Assembly: GCF_007998985.1 (NCBI RefSeq)
Contig: NZ_CP041659.1
Location: 248,001 to 312,000 of the forward strand
DNA length: 64,000 nucleotides
Reading direction: 5' to 3'
From: Sphingomonas xanthus
Lineage (GTDB): Bacteria; Pseudomonadota; Alphaproteobacteria; Sphingomonadales; Sphingomonadaceae
Part shown: piece by piece, positions 1 through 9,657 of the stretch
How positions within the stretch are numbered: position 1 is the first letter of the stretch
How the letters are laid out: every line of letters starts with the position of its first letter
The notes under the pieces: generated by a model
Told to the model about the DNA's origin: nothing
The model's input: the letters and a program-made list of their open reading frames with translations, nothing else
The model's database searches: none
Program-made: the position numbers and the translations under genes

Positions 1-1
1 G

Positions 2-2503
2 AGCCTTTTGGAAGCCGGAACACCAAGCCACCCTGGCATGGCCGAAAAGTTCGCAAACTGTCTCAAACAGGACGCAAACATCCAGTCGTTCCGCATGGCG
101 GCGACCATAATAATCAACGCCTTTGTCTTCCAAGAGAAACTCGCCGGCGGCGTGGGGGAACTCTCGTCGGTATCATCCATCTACGAGTTTGATTCGACGC
201 CCGGGAAACTTGAAGTGATTGCCGCGTGGCAGCAGATCCTCGAAATCAACTATTGGCCGATTTTCGGCATTGCTTCCGATCTCTTGCGTTTCATTCCCGG
301 TGAGGTCTGGAAGTCGTTCATCGACGAAGCTTTGAGAACTGCTGACCAGCTCGTCAGCCTAAACTTGGGGGGAAATCCCGACCTAATCGGCACAGTCTTT
401 CAGAAGCTCATTTCGGACCGCCGTTTCCTGGCGACTTTCTACACCGCCCCGTCATCGGCGGCGCTCTTGAGCCGCCTGGTTATCCCGCAGCTGCCCCGCA
501 CAGTTGAGGAGGCCCTGCCCGAAGGCGTGGGCAATCTGCGAATTGCCGACTTCGCATGCGGAACTGGTTCGCTCCTATCCGCCGCATACGGCGAGGTACG
601 GCGAGTAGTTGAACAAAATGGTTACGATAGCGCCGCAGTCCACAAATGCTTGATGGAGGAAGCAATTGTCGGCTGCGACGTCGTTCCTTCCGCAACACAT
701 ATAACTGCGTCCCAGCTTTCATCTGCGCACCCAGAGGCGCAATATAACCATACTAAGATCCTCACGCTGCCATTCGGGGTAGGTACGGGTGGAGCGGTGT
801 CGCTTGGAGCAGTCGATCTGCTTGAGAAGCAGGGCGCCTTATCTACGATCGCAATCTCGGCATCGCAGGCTGGAGCCTCTGGCGAGAAAATCGTGGATCC
901 TTGGCTCACAGTAGGCGGGGCGTCAGTTCACGATCAGGACTTTGACTTTGTGCTAATGAATCCACCGTTCACACGGTTGACCGGTGGTGGCGGCAAGACA
1001 AAGCAAACCACTAGGCCCCTATTCGCGGCGTTTGGTACGACGACCACCGATCAGGAGCAGATGTCGAAACGGGCCGGAAAGCTAACGAGCGACACCGTTT
1101 ATCATGCCAACGCGGGCGCAGGCTCGCTGTTTGCCGAGATAGCTCACCGAAAGATTAAGTATGGCGGACGGGTAGGCTTGATACTTCAGCTTGCAGCGTT
1201 CTCCGGCGCCTCTTGGGAGGCATGTCGAAAGCTATGGGGCAAGGCATACAAAGATATAATCATGCTCTCTATCGCGAGGGGCCGCCCAAAAGAAACGGCA
1301 TTTTCTGCCGACACCGGCACACCCGAAGCAATGATTGTCATGACGCGTGGGGCTCCTGATGATCGGCTTACAAGCGTAAGCTTGCTTCGTCGGCCTACTT
1401 CCATCCTAGAAGGTGCGGAGGTTGCTAATGAGATTCTTCGACTGAGAGCAAGCGGCGTCCTAAGCAGGCTAGAGGACGGTCCTCTGGGCGGCACTCCAAT
1501 TTATCTCGGCGATGAAAAGGTCGGTGAGGCAATCACTGCGCCAAAACCTGAATCAGGAACTTGGTCCTTATTCAGAATTAAAGACCATTCTGTCGCTCAA
1601 ACAGCATTTCACCTGACTTTGGGCAAGCTTTGGTTGCCTGGCATGCTCGCGGCCGACGTAATTTCTCTATCCATATGCCAAATGAAAAAGGTCGGCAAAG
1701 CTGGACCATACCATTTGGATGTGAGCGGCTCCACAACTTCTGGGGGAGCGCCACGAGGCCCCTTCAAGATTGCGCGGACGAGGTCTCCACAAAGCGTGTC
1801 GTATCCAATCTTGGCGGCTCATGATGAAAAGCGTGAAAGGACTCTGGTCATTGACGGCGATTCCGAAGGTTTGGTGCGCACGTCCCCCGATCCAATCGTT
1901 CGCGAAAAAATAAGCGCTCGCCTGGAGAACATTTGGAACCAGCGTTCATCTATACATATCGCGACTGACCTACAGTTTAACTCAAATGCACTAGTGGCGG
2001 CCGTTACTAGTCGCGAAGCAGTTGGCGGGAGGGCATGGCCGTCTGTGGTGCTCCATGACAAACTGCACACAAACGTCATTTCGTTGTGGCTGAACTCAAC
2101 ATTCGGCATATTGAGCTATTGGTGGATCGCGAACAAAGGCCAAGCGGGCCGGGGATCAGTCACCACCAGCAGACTAGAATCTCTCGCAATTCTCGATCCG
2201 ACTTCTTTGGCTTCCGAGCAATTGGCGTCCGCTGATGTTTTTTTTGACGGGATAAAGGCTTCCAAACTCATGGACGTTCACGAGCTCGCGGTAGATCCTG
2301 TGCGCGCTCAAATAGACGACTTTATCATCAACCTCTTAGTCTCAGGAGATGCGCGCGTTACTGTTCGCCAAGCGCTTCAAACGCTGAGGAATAAGTTAGC
2401 TGAGGAACCCTCGATCTGTGGTGGTCGCCGCGTCGGCGAACCAGATGAGGGTAGCGACGAGGAGGAGGAATTTTCGGGCGTGGACGAAGCTGTCGACGCT
2501 TAG
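2..2503 (+). CDS. N-6 adenine-specific DNA methylase (5' end outside window)
   Basis: The frame is open to the left edge, so the true start lies upstream and at least 833 residues are visible. Counting from the first in-window start-like codon (TTG at 8), a class I SAM-binding motif DFACGTGS sits near residues 181-188. The catalytic NPPF motif of amino-methyltransferases is at 318-321, in DFVLMNPPF. The roughly 500 residues after it have no motif I can name and may hold target recognition, as in type I or IIG-like methylases. The last 20 residues are very acidic. No nuclease motif and no specificity or restriction gene is visible, so it is either an orphan methylase or part of a system that lies mostly left of the window. 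It lies outside the 3289-17670 island but in an accessory-looking stretch. The methylase call is firm; the subtype is not. Confidence 0.75.
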   Translation, partial: SLLEAGTPSHPGMAEKFANCLKQDANIQSFRMAATIIINAFVFQEKLAGGVGELSSVSSIYEFDSTPGKLEVIAAWQQILEINYWPIFGIASDLLRFIPGEVWKSFIDEALRTADQLVSLNLGGNPDLIGTVFQKLISDRRFLATFYTAPSSAALLSRLVIPQLPRTVEEALPEGVGNLRIADFACGTGSLLSAAYGEVRRVVEQNGYDSAAVHKCLMEEAIVGCDVVPSATHITASQLSSAHPEAQYNHTKILTLPFGVGTGGAVSLGAVDLLEKQGALSTIAISASQAGASGEKIVDPWLTVGGASVHDQDFDFVLMNPPFTRLTGGGGKTKQTTRPLFAAFGTTTTDQEQMSKRAGKLTSDTVYHANAGAGSLFAEIAHRKIKYGGRVGLILQLAAFSGASWEACRKLWGKAYKDIIMLSIARGRPKETAFSADTGTPEAMIVMTRGAPDDRLTSVSLLRRPTSILEGAEVANEILRLRASGVLSRLEDGPLGGTPIYLGDEKVGEAITAPKPESGTWSLFRIKDHSVAQTAFHLTLGKLWLPGMLAADVISLSICQMKKVGKAGPYHLDVSGSTTSGGAPRGPFKIARTRSPQSVSYPILAAHDEKRERTLVIDGDSEGLVRTSPDPIVREKISARLENIWNQRSSIHIATDLQFNSNALVAAVTSREAVGGRAWPSVVLHDKLHTNVISLWLNSTFGILSYWWIANKGQAGRGSVTTSRLESLAILDPTSLASEQLASADVFFDGIKASKLMDVHELAVDPVRAQIDDFIINLLVSGDARVTVRQALQTLRNKLAEEPSICGGRRVGEPDEGSDEEEEFSGVDEAVDA

Positions 2504-2518
2504 ACCCGTTCAAAAGAA

Positions 2519-2594
2519 TGGTGGACTGTCTTGGGCTCGAACCAAGGACCGGCCGATTAAGAGTCGGCTGCTCTACCAACTGAGCTAACAGTCC
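2519..2594 (-). tRNA. tRNA-Lys(CTT)
   Basis: The minus strand reads GGACTGT...ACAGTCC with a 7-bp acceptor stem, discriminator A and an encoded CCA. The D-arm is TTAGCTCAGTTGGTAGAGCA and the anticodon stem GCCGA/TCGGC encloses loop CTCTTAA, giving anticodon CTT. The T-arm is CTTGG-TTCGAGC-CCAAG. It is complete. It is related to, but not the source of, the tRNA fragments at 3289-3333 and 17626-17670: its 3' 45 nt match them at 38 of 45 positions. Confidence 0.93.
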
Positions 2595-2652
2595 ACGCTG
2601 TCTGGATGAGGGGCGATATAGCGCCAAGTTTTTGCACATCAAGCCCCTTGTA

Positions 2653-3195
2653 ATGCATTTTCCGATGTTCCATATTTGTTCCGTGAAAGAGCCGATCCGT
2701 CTCATCGATCTCTCAGGCGTCCGCGAGATTGAGGCAGCGCTTCATATTCCTGGCCGCCAAATACTTCCTCAGTTCGATGATCTCGAAGATCGCATCGACG
2801 AAGTATCCCGACGGATATTTGGATTGAGTAGGAGCGAAACTGAATATCGGTTTCGCCATCCACACGCATGGGACGATCAGCTGGACCGCGTTCGGTGGGA
2901 TTCGTCTGAAGATTATGAAAAATGGGAATTGAACTTCGAGCTCGATCCCTGGTCCGATGGAGATGAAGACTACTGGGAAGCGAACGGCTGGGACATCTGG
3001 CATGATGACGGAAGCGAGCTCCGAGTATTTCCTTACCTCTATCGACAGATCATATGCGTTATTGAGCAACTATTGCCGGAGGCACGGTTGTCTATAACCG
3101 GGAATGATCCGAACCCTGAACGGGACGCCGAAGACTGGGGCAGACATATTCAAGGTGAAGCTTGTCGCTTCCAGCAACGCAAACCACCGTCATAG
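2653..3195 (+). CDS. hypothetical acidic protein, 180 aa
   Basis: I do not recognise this protein. The first ATG in the frame is at 2653; another ATG at 2665 is possible. It is rich in Asp, Glu and Trp in its middle third (for example WSDGDEDYWEANGWDIWHDDG), has no signal peptide or membrane segment, and is probably cytosolic. It starts about 60 bp beyond the divergent tRNA-Lys gene and ends about 90 bp before the left tRNA-derived repeat. Base composition is lower in GC than the core genes to the right, which fits an accessory region. Function is unknown. Confidence 0.5.
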   Translation: MHFPMFHICSVKEPIRLIDLSGVREIEAALHIPGRQILPQFDDLEDRIDEVSRRIFGLSRSETEYRFRHPHAWDDQLDRVRWDSSEDYEKWELNFELDPWSDGDEDYWEANGWDIWHDDGSELRVFPYLYRQIICVIEQLLPEARLSITGNDPNPERDAEDWGRHIQGEACRFQQRKPPS

Positions 3196-3288
3196 TCAGC
3201 TGCTCTAATTTTGAGGCCTCAGCTCCGATTTCGGGTTAACCGATATCATTGAAAAACAACGATTTTTGTTACGATAGGGTAACATCTT

Positions 3289-3333
3289 CTCTTAATCAGC
3301 GGGTCCTAGGTTCGAGCCCTAGTGCGTCCACCA
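3289..3333 (+). repeat. Left island boundary repeat (tRNA-Lys 3' fragment)
   Basis: These 45 nt are identical to 17626-17670. They begin at the anticodon loop (CTCTTAATC) and run through V-loop, T-arm (TAGGTTCGAGCCCTA), acceptor strand TGCGTCC and ACCA. The sequence to the left does not supply the D-arm or 5' acceptor strand (GGACGCA expected), so this is a fragment and not a functional tRNA. It is the expected product of tyrosine-integrase crossover in an anticodon loop. The surrounding gene-free stretch (3196-3515) holds nothing else I can identify. Confidence 0.85.
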
Positions 3334-3515
3334 GCCTTTTCAAAGGCTTATGAATGAACCGGGTTATCGACGACTGGTTGCGTAATCACCTGGTAAGCGC
3401 GCTACGAACGATCATGGATTCGCCCCGAGCGACCTTCGCTCGATTCTGCTGAAATAGGCCATAAGGCAGAACATGGCCGTTTGCCGACTGGCAGGAATTG
3501 GTCGATGGGGCGCGA

Positions 3516-4418
3516 TTAGCTGCCATTCGCTGGGGCCGCCGTCGACCTCGCCCAGGGTGCGATCGACCGAAATATCCTGGCGTCCTTTCCGATGTCGTCG
3601 AGATGGGCTTCGATGAAGGTCCGCGCTTCGTCTTGGGTCGATGCCCAGATCCGATCGACCGAAGATGCGAGCGTCGTGCGATTTACCCGCCTGATCAGTT
3701 CAGCGGCGGGCATTTGGCTAAGGATCGTTTCGCTCTCTTCTGATCGCGTGCCGATGAACAGCCGGTCAGGTGCGATGGGGAGGTGAATCATGAAGCCCGC
3801 CTTGCGCAAGCCGCCGTCCCAATAGATCGGGTCGTCCGCCAGAAGCAGCTTGGCCTCTGCAGGTTCGAATTCACGAAACCACCATTTAAGGCCGGCGAAA
3901 GCATCAGTTACCTCGTCATGCGTGATCATCCGTGGCAACCACGAGGTGAGGCTCCTCGCTTCCAAGGCGCCGGGGAGATTCTCGGCAAACCACTGCTCTG
4001 TTGTGACCGAGCTCGCTGGGAGCGTAGTCTGGTCGAATTCGGCGAGGAAAGCCTTCATCCGCGCGATTCCGTCCGTGCGAAGGAAATCTAGGACGTCGGG
4101 TTGCCGCACGCGCAACGAACTTAGGAAAAAGGTCCAAGCGATATGCTCGTCTTCGCTTATCGGAGCATGTTGCTCTAACTTCTCTAGGACTTTGGAGGCA
4201 TTTTTGTCGATCGGCCCAAAAAGCTTCCGCTCGAGAACGTCTTCGGACAGCCCAATTGCGTTGGCGATCACCGCGTAGAGGTCATGCTCGAACCCAGTAT
4301 ATTCGGGTGCACGTTCGCTACAGACAAGTCGGCCGTTGCACATTGCAAAGACATAAAGCTTGCCATTGGCGTTGGACCACCGACGCAAAAGGAATTGGGG
4401 GACATAGTGGTGCTTCAG
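3516..4418 (-). CDS. DUF4238 domain-containing protein, start uncertain
   Basis: The frame encodes the DUF4238 signature HHYVPQFLLRRW at its N-terminus, typical of this family of unknown function that is often found on mobile or defence islands. The usual candidate start (TTG at 4388) falls inside this signature and would remove HHYVPQFL. Reading back from it, the frame stays open to a TGA at 4446-4448, but no ATG, GTG or TTG occurs in that interval. I place the start at CTG 4418 as a guess. Either a rare start codon is used or the 5' end is damaged. The body (about 290 aa) is intact, with no signal peptide or membrane segment. It is the last gene of the minus-strand run of the island. Confidence 0.6.
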   Translation of the reverse strand: MKHHYVPQFLLRRWSNANGKLYVFAMCNGRLVCSERAPEYTGFEHDLYAVIANAIGLSEDVLERKLFGPIDKNASKVLEKLEQHAPISEDEHIAWTFFLSSLRVRQPDVLDFLRTDGIARMKAFLAEFDQTTLPASSVTTEQWFAENLPGALEARSLTSWLPRMITHDEVTDAFAGLKWWFREFEPAEAKLLLADDPIYWDGGLRKAGFMIHLPIAPDRLFIGTRSEESETILSQMPAAELIRRVNRTTLASSVDRIWASTQDEARTFIEAHLDDIGKDARIFRSIAPWARSTAAPANGS

Positions 4419-4624
4419 GGCGCTTCCTCGTCGCCAGCGATCGATTCAATGGCCCATTTATTGGTTCCACTGCAACGATCTCGTTCTGCAGGCTAGTTAT
4501 CGCCGATCGTAGCTGCTTGCCTAGCTGCAGCAAGGAAGCGGACCATCCGCGCTCGCCTTAGTACGACTAAGAGCTGACTGCGCACGTGTCTGACAGATCC
4601 CGCGACCCTGTTCGCAGGCTTCAA

Positions 4625-6316
4625 TCAGTAACGCATCCGCCGCATAATCTTCGCCTCATTGTCCTCCCATTCCGCTTCGTGGAGATAGCTCAACTCTAGC
4701 TCGTGCAAGATCGCAGCGACACGCGGGTGCGTGTACTCCATTGCCTTGGCCCAGCCCGCATATTTTGCCGCTATGGCCCGCTCCTGCGCGCCGCCTTCGC
4801 CTCTCCAATGCGCCCCGCGTGAGTTGCGCTTGGCAATTTGCAAACCGCGCCCCAAGTCTTCGTTAGCTACTTGTTCAAGCGCGTCGCGCACCGGCATACA
4901 GGGCCACACGCCGTCTTCTGCGGCGGGAGCGTGAGATAGCAATTGCCCAATGTGGCTGTCGCCAACACCCGATCTAGCAACGGCAGCGCAACCGGCCCTG
5001 ACTTGCTCTACCCAGTTTACGATCCGCTCGGCGCAAAGCTCGCCGTTTTCATCGTGCCAGGGAATTGCACCTAGCCGCTCAAGCAATCGATAACAGGAAT
5101 TGGCGCGAGCGGAGTTTTGTTCTTCTGAAATTTCAAGCTCGGGAGTGTCATTGCCCTCGTCGTCGCGACGATAAACGTAGCGGACTGCCTGCACGAAAAG
5201 CTCGGGATGGGCTTCGATCTGCCGACCTAGATTCACAAGGCCCACACCTTCGTCGTCGTCGAGCACATCGATGAATGCAAATTCCAAGCCTGCCATTTCA
5301 TCGGTAGACATCTGACCGCTGGCATTCAGCAGTTCGAAAGCACCTCGAAGGTCGTGCGGATCGAGCAGGTAAGTGCCCGCCGCCTCATCTGAGCCGCGAC
5401 GGATCGCGTCGAGAAGGTTGAAGAGGTCGCGCGGTTGCAGTTCCTTGAGTTCGAAATGCGCAAACTGGAAAGCGGCGCGCGGTCTCCCGGCCTCGACCAA
5501 TTTTTTTACGGCGTGTCGAATATCGTCCTCCGTCCGATTCCAGCCCGGTGTGATCTCCTTCCAGTATCTTCCGGCCAGTCCCGCTTTCTCGGCCACGTCC
5601 CAGGTCAAGCGGTCAAACGGAGCTGCAAGCAGGATGGGTACCGCCGTGTCGGCGCCTTCCCCGGCTACGATGGAACTTAATACATCGAGCCCGCGATTTC
5701 TCGCCTCCGCCAACGCGCCGCCGACGACCGAGGCCTTTGTGCCCTCTATCGGCTTACCGTTCACAATTTGCTTGAGCGCATCCTTAAGTTGCTCGGCGTC
5801 CGCCAGCGAGCTGGACAGAAACCAGCCGACATTGTGCTGAGCCTGACCCATTTCGGCCAAGCGCATTACTGCAACCACACCCCCTTCTGCGAAGACTTCC
5901 GAGACCGCCTCCCCCCGCAGCGCGGAGATGCGTTCCTCGCGTTTGCGAAAGTCGAGGTCATCGTCATCGAGCTCATCGGCAGATTCTTCGACCCACGATT
6001 GCTTAAAGAGCCATGCGTGACGCAGCACGACATCCGACGGCAGAAGTGCATCATACGCCTGCCTAGCGCGATCATCTGAAACGCCTTTGCCTAGCTTCTT
6101 CTTGCGCTTAACGGCGCGGCGACCGAATGCCGTGATCCTGATTTTCTCACGAAGCCATGCGCGATCTTCTGCGCTGGCATCTGCAACCCAACAGTCGACG
6201 ACATCCCACACCTGCGGGTGCAGCACTTCATCCAACCCTTGCAGATTCTGAATCAAATCGCCGACGGTCGACCGGGTGCGATGGGGCCAAGCCAGGGCCA
6301 GATTGAAAGCATGCAC
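4625..6316 (-). CDS. hypothetical protein, probable C-terminal remnant of a larger protein
   Basis: I do not recognise the family. The longest start-codon reading is a GTG at 6316 (563 aa), but the same frame continues upstream without a start codon to a TAA at 6431-6433. Those extra codons still read like protein with high GC at third positions (for example VVTVGEGNEFA). This indicates that the original N-terminal part was lost. The visible part is mainly alpha-helical, with acidic stretches (ELDDDDLDF near residue 114), and ends in a charged helical tail (HEAEWEDNEAKIMRRMRY). It has no signal peptide. It could be the C-terminal half of a large defence-type protein, but that is only a guess from size, location and composition. 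Confidence 0.5.
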   Translation of the reverse strand: MHAFNLALAWPHRTRSTVGDLIQNLQGLDEVLHPQVWDVVDCWVADASAEDRAWLREKIRITAFGRRAVKRKKKLGKGVSDDRARQAYDALLPSDVVLRHAWLFKQSWVEESADELDDDDLDFRKREERISALRGEAVSEVFAEGGVVAVMRLAEMGQAQHNVGWFLSSSLADAEQLKDALKQIVNGKPIEGTKASVVGGALAEARNRGLDVLSSIVAGEGADTAVPILLAAPFDRLTWDVAEKAGLAGRYWKEITPGWNRTEDDIRHAVKKLVEAGRPRAAFQFAHFELKELQPRDLFNLLDAIRRGSDEAAGTYLLDPHDLRGAFELLNASGQMSTDEMAGLEFAFIDVLDDDEGVGLVNLGRQIEAHPELFVQAVRYVYRRDDEGNDTPELEISEEQNSARANSCYRLLERLGAIPWHDENGELCAERIVNWVEQVRAGCAAVARSGVGDSHIGQLLSHAPAAEDGVWPCMPVRDALEQVANEDLGRGLQIAKRNSRGAHWRGEGGAQERAIAAKYAGWAKAMEYTHPRVAAILHELELSYLHEAEWEDNEAKIMRRMRY

Positions 6317-6515
6317 GGCAAACTCGTTGCCCTCGCCTACGGTGACGACATTGCCGTATCCGTGGCCATCGGTCCCGGCAACTCCGAAGGCGCTCCGGTG
6401 CTCTCCACCGCCACCGGTTGAGAGAAAACCTTAGAGGGGCGGGTATCATTCGCTGCGGGAATCCCGCGTTCTAGAATGAGCGTAAACTTGATGAAGTCAA
6501 CGGTATTTGATGTAC

Positions 6516-7046
6516 TTACTGCGAAGAATCCTGAACTTGGCTTGGACGTAATGCCTCACCGTCTACCAGCTTATACGTGCAGGTATTAGACGGGTGGTCA
6601 ATGCATGTGGTCTCGAAACTCATCAAACCGCCATTTGCTATTAGCGAACTATACGAGCGGTTGCTTTTTTTATCCCGGCATTTCACTTTGACCGTATTCT
6701 GTATTTGCTCAGCCGAGCAAACGTAGTCGTGAAATTCAAATCTCATATGGCCGGAGGCCGGAAAAACAATCGGATAACGCCGTGCCCTGATGCCGCCCTC
6801 TACTTTTTCGAATATCAACGAGAAACCAACGTCTGACTGAAGCAATTCGTCTCGGGAGTAATCAATTCCGCCTAGGTGGACGACTCCATTTTCGATCAAC
6901 GCCCGTGTTGGCCGTTGACCGGGCGGATCATTTATCGACTCGTACAAGGGCCATTTTGCACTCTCAAAATCGACTTGCTGTCTTAGCATGGAGCATCCCG
7001 CAGCCGTTTCACTCGCAAGGAGCAGGATCATCGCGGCATATGACAT
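6516..7046 (-). CDS. putative secreted protein or lipoprotein, candidate immunity partner of Rhs B1
   Basis: The start is an ATG at 7046 or 7031, both inside the end of the upstream Rhs gene (stop at 7009-7011), so translation is probably coupled. The N-terminus [13 protein letters not shown] is a short hydrophobic segment with a weak lipobox-like AAGC. The protein is about 170-176 aa and has at least four later cysteines (VCS, VKC, TTC, NTC), as expected for an envelope protein. There is no family I can name. Its position directly behind the variable tip of a polymorphic Rhs protein is the classic place for an immunity gene. The DNA here is visibly richer in AT than the Rhs core, as is usual for exchanged tip/immunity cassettes. 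The immunity role is inference. Confidence 0.55.
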   Translation of the reverse strand: MSYAAMILLLASETAAGCSMLRQQVDFESAKWPLYESINDPPGQRPTRALIENGVVHLGGIDYSRDELLQSDVGFSLIFEKVEGGIRARRYPIVFPASGHMRFEFHDYVCSAEQIQNTVKVKCRDKKSNRSYSSLIANGGLMSFETTCIDHPSNTCTYKLVDGEALRPSQVQDSSQ

Positions 7047-9657
7047 CTGCTGCGTCCGAATAGGGTTTTTTGTGCGTCGCAAAACTGCGGATCTGACGGA
7101 GCTCATTGTCGTGATAGTGGATCGCCTCATGATAGAATGTCCTCTGCAAGTCGTAGCTACGGCCGGTCGTTGCTCTATCAAACAATGTTATGGGTTGGCC
7201 GGGGCCGCTTAAGGCTCTGGTTTCATGCGGCTGGCGTATCGTATTCACGTCTAAATGCGTTTTTATGAGCGTGCTCGCAATCTGAGCATAGGTGAACGTC
7301 TGTGACGCGGTTCGCTCCAGTCGGCTCCCCATCGGGGTATATTTAAGGGTAACTGTCACTTTCGTGTCGGGGTTCGCCTTGGCGGTATTAACGGCTCGTT
7401 GGAGCGCATTGGTAGCTGCCGCTACCTTGGCTTGAGTCGCTGAGTCCTTTTGATAAGCATCCCTTGACGCGTACTTCGAATCTCCGTTTACCGAATCGAC
7501 CCTGCATTCCGTTCCATCATCTTTGCAGGAAGTTCCGGTGGGATCTGTCTTGTTCACCGGATCATTCCCCACATAGGCGTAGAGGTTGACCTGATCCTCG
7601 TACCCGATGGGATCGGTCTGCAGGAACCGCCCCAGCGTGGGCGAGTAGATGCGGGCCTTGTAGTGGTACATGCCGAGCTCGGGCAGCCAGACCTGGCCGG
7701 TGTACTGGAACCGGCCCTGGTTGGCGGCGGCCGGGATGCCATACTCGTCGTAGCTGTTCTTCGCCCGGTCCGTGCCGTCGTTGTAGATGAGGCCGGCGAT
7801 CGAGCCGCGCTCGTCGGGCAGCAGGAAGCTGCGGGCCGAGGCGCCGACCGCGGCGGCGTCATACTGCACCACCGGATCGTCGACATTGTCGGAGTGGACA
7901 TAGCGGCGGATAAGCGTGCCAGCACTGTCATATTCGGCGACCAGCTCGTCGCCGTCGTAGAGGAAGCGGGTGTTGGTGGTCGGGCCGGTCACCTGGAACA
8001 GCCGGCCCATCGGATCCCAGACAAGGCTGGCGTTGCTGGCGCCGCTGGCGCTGACCAGCCGGTTCTCGATGTCATAGATGAAGCTGGTCGAGCCATCCGA
8101 GGTGAGGTTGCCGTTGGCGTCATAGGTGAAGCTCGCCGGTCCCGCAGCGCTGTACTGGTTGAGGCCGTTGGTCGAGTAGGTGCGGTTGACCGTCACCGCG
8201 CCCGACCATGAGTAGGCATCGTTGCTGCGGCTCTGGCTGATAATCTGGCTGGCCGGGCTGAAGCCCTGGGAGATGGTGAGGTCGCTGGCGGTGCCGGCGG
8301 CGGCATCGTGGGTGAAGGACGACAGGCGCCCGACCGGATCGAAGCTGAAACCGGTAACGAAGGCATTGCCCGACGTCGAGCGCTGCAGCGCGGTGATCAG
8401 GCCGCGGCTGTCATAGCTTGCCTGGATCAGCTGCGCGGCTCCGACCTGGCTGGTCCCCTCGTAAATGTTGCTGACCCGGCCCAGGCCGTCGCGGGCATAG
8501 CTGAACCTCTGGCCGTCATGATGGGTCAGCTCGATGCGCTTGGCTTCCCGGTCATGGGCGTAACTCAGCGTCCGGCTCAGCCCGGCCATGAGAATCGTGC
8601 TCGAGACGAGCTCGCCAAAGCCGTTGTAGACGCTGGTGATGCCATCGCCGCTCAGGCTGTCGAACCGGGCCTTGGTCATCAGCCCATCGATGTCATAATC
8701 GTAATAGACATCGCGAGTCTGCGCAGCGGTCAGGCCGGCGCGCGAGGGCACCACCTTCAGCGTCATCCGGTTCAAGGCATCGTAGCTGTAGGTCAGCGTC
8801 GAGCCGTCGCGCTTGCGCAAGGAGGTGCGGTTGCCGGCGGCGTCATAGCCATATTGCTCATAATCGGCGGCATTGATCGGGCCGGCGGTGGTCAGCGTCG
8901 TGGCATGGGTGGTGTCGTCAAACGCGCTCGGCCGCGTGGCCTGCGGGAAGACCCACTTCACCTGCCGGTCGAAGCCGTCGTAGACCAGCTCGGCCCGGTT
9001 GCCATTGGCGTCGATCACATAGCGGCGCTTGCCGTTGGACGTGTAGCTGTAGGTCGCCTCGGCCACCTCGAACGGGGTTCCCACCCCTTCGCGCACCTGG
9101 ATCAACTGACCGGCGATATCATAGACATTGCGGGTGATCCGGTCGGGGCCGTTGCTGCCCTCGGCGCTGGTTACGCAGGCGCTCGCCGGAAGCGAGCCAT
9201 AGGCAGCGGGGTTCATGCGAACCGCGGTGCACTCCAGCCAGCCGACAGCGTTGTAGCTGTACTGGGTCAGCCCGTAGGCAACCCCGTCCGAGCCGCGCCT
9301 CGTCTCGCTGGTCTTCTTCCAGGCATTGTCATAGGCATAGTCGACCGACGACTGCACCGTGAAACCGGTCCAGCTTGCAGGCGCCACGGCTTCCGACTGC
9401 CAGCTCGCCAGCTCGCCGGTCTCAACCCTAACCAGCTGGCCCTTGCCATTATAGCTGTTGCGGATTGCCGCATGGCCCAGCGGACCCGCCCCGTCCGGAT
9501 CCGGCGCGATCGTCCCCACCACCCGGCCCAGCGCATCGTAGCGGACCGCCTTGGTGTAGGGCGATGGGGACGTCTGGGCGGAGGCAGGGGCTGCGAGCAG
9601 GAAGGCGGCAACGCCGCCCAGGGTACCCATGGCTTTGGCTATAAACACGTGCCTCAC
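7009..9657 (-). CDS. Sec-exported Rhs core protein B1 with HExxH tip
   Basis: The protein has 882 aa. Residues 1-27 form a signal peptide ending in APASA before QTS. Residues about 36-680 are YD/RHS repeats ([24 protein letters not shown]). The Rhs core ends with [20 protein letters not shown] and DPTG at about 705-708. Residues 709-882 are a distinct tip with [10 protein letters not shown], where HEAIH at 843-847 fits the HExxH signature of zinc metallopeptidases. In Rhs proteins the repeats form a shell around a C-terminal toxin released at the core end. It lacks the N-terminal Rhs region, which is encoded separately at 12906-14672. The core is nearly identical to that of B2. It starts 94 bp behind the B2-associated lipoprotein gene, and a candidate immunity gene overlaps its 3' end. 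Toxin activity is inference. Confidence 0.85.
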   Translation of the reverse strand: MRHVFIAKAMGTLGGVAAFLLAAPASAQTSPSPYTKAVRYDALGRVVGTIAPDPDGAGPLGHAAIRNSYNGKGQLVRVETGELASWQSEAVAPASWTGFTVQSSVDYAYDNAWKKTSETRRGSDGVAYGLTQYSYNAVGWLECTAVRMNPAAYGSLPASACVTSAEGSNGPDRITRNVYDIAGQLIQVREGVGTPFEVAEATYSYTSNGKRRYVIDANGNRAELVYDGFDRQVKWVFPQATRPSAFDDTTHATTLTTAGPINAADYEQYGYDAAGNRTSLRKRDGSTLTYSYDALNRMTLKVVPSRAGLTAAQTRDVYYDYDIDGLMTKARFDSLSGDGITSVYNGFGELVSSTILMAGLSRTLSYAHDREAKRIELTHHDGQRFSYARDGLGRVSNIYEGTSQVGAAQLIQASYDSRGLITALQRSTSGNAFVTGFSFDPVGRLSSFTHDAAAGTASDLTISQGFSPASQIISQSRSNDAYSWSGAVTVNRTYSTNGLNQYSAAGPASFTYDANGNLTSDGSTSFIYDIENRLVSASGASNASLVWDPMGRLFQVTGPTTNTRFLYDGDELVAEYDSAGTLIRRYVHSDNVDDPVVQYDAAAVGASARSFLLPDERGSIAGLIYNDGTDRAKNSYDEYGIPAAANQGRFQYTGQVWLPELGMYHYKARIYSPTLGRFLQTDPIGYEDQVNLYAYVGNDPVNKTDPTGTSCKDDGTECRVDSVNGDSKYASRDAYQKDSATQAKVAAATNALQRAVNTAKANPDTKVTVTLKYTPMGSRLERTASQTFTYAQIASTLIKTHLDVNTIRQPHETRALSGPGQPITLFDRATTGRSYDLQRTFYHEAIHYHDNELRQIRSFATHKKPYSDAADVICRDDPAPCE
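7561..9530 (-). repeat. Direct repeat copy 1 (Rhs core of B1)
   Basis: This 1,970-bp segment aligns without gaps to 10804-12773 at a constant offset of 3,243 bp. From about 7872 to 9530 I found no difference in the stretches compared. From 7561 to 7871, next to the tip, many substitutions appear. Similarity ends abruptly at 9531, in the codons just after the signal peptide region, and at about 7561, where the tip begins. This is a recent duplication or gene conversion of the Rhs core. Confidence 0.9.

Noticed and set aside
3289..3333. A functional tRNA gene at the left repeat
   Set aside because: Only the anticodon-loop-to-CCA part is present; no D-arm or 5' acceptor strand lies upstream.
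4256..4561. Small plus-strand frames opposite the DUF4238 5' region
   Set aside because: They are antisense to DUF4238 codons and have no start or family support.
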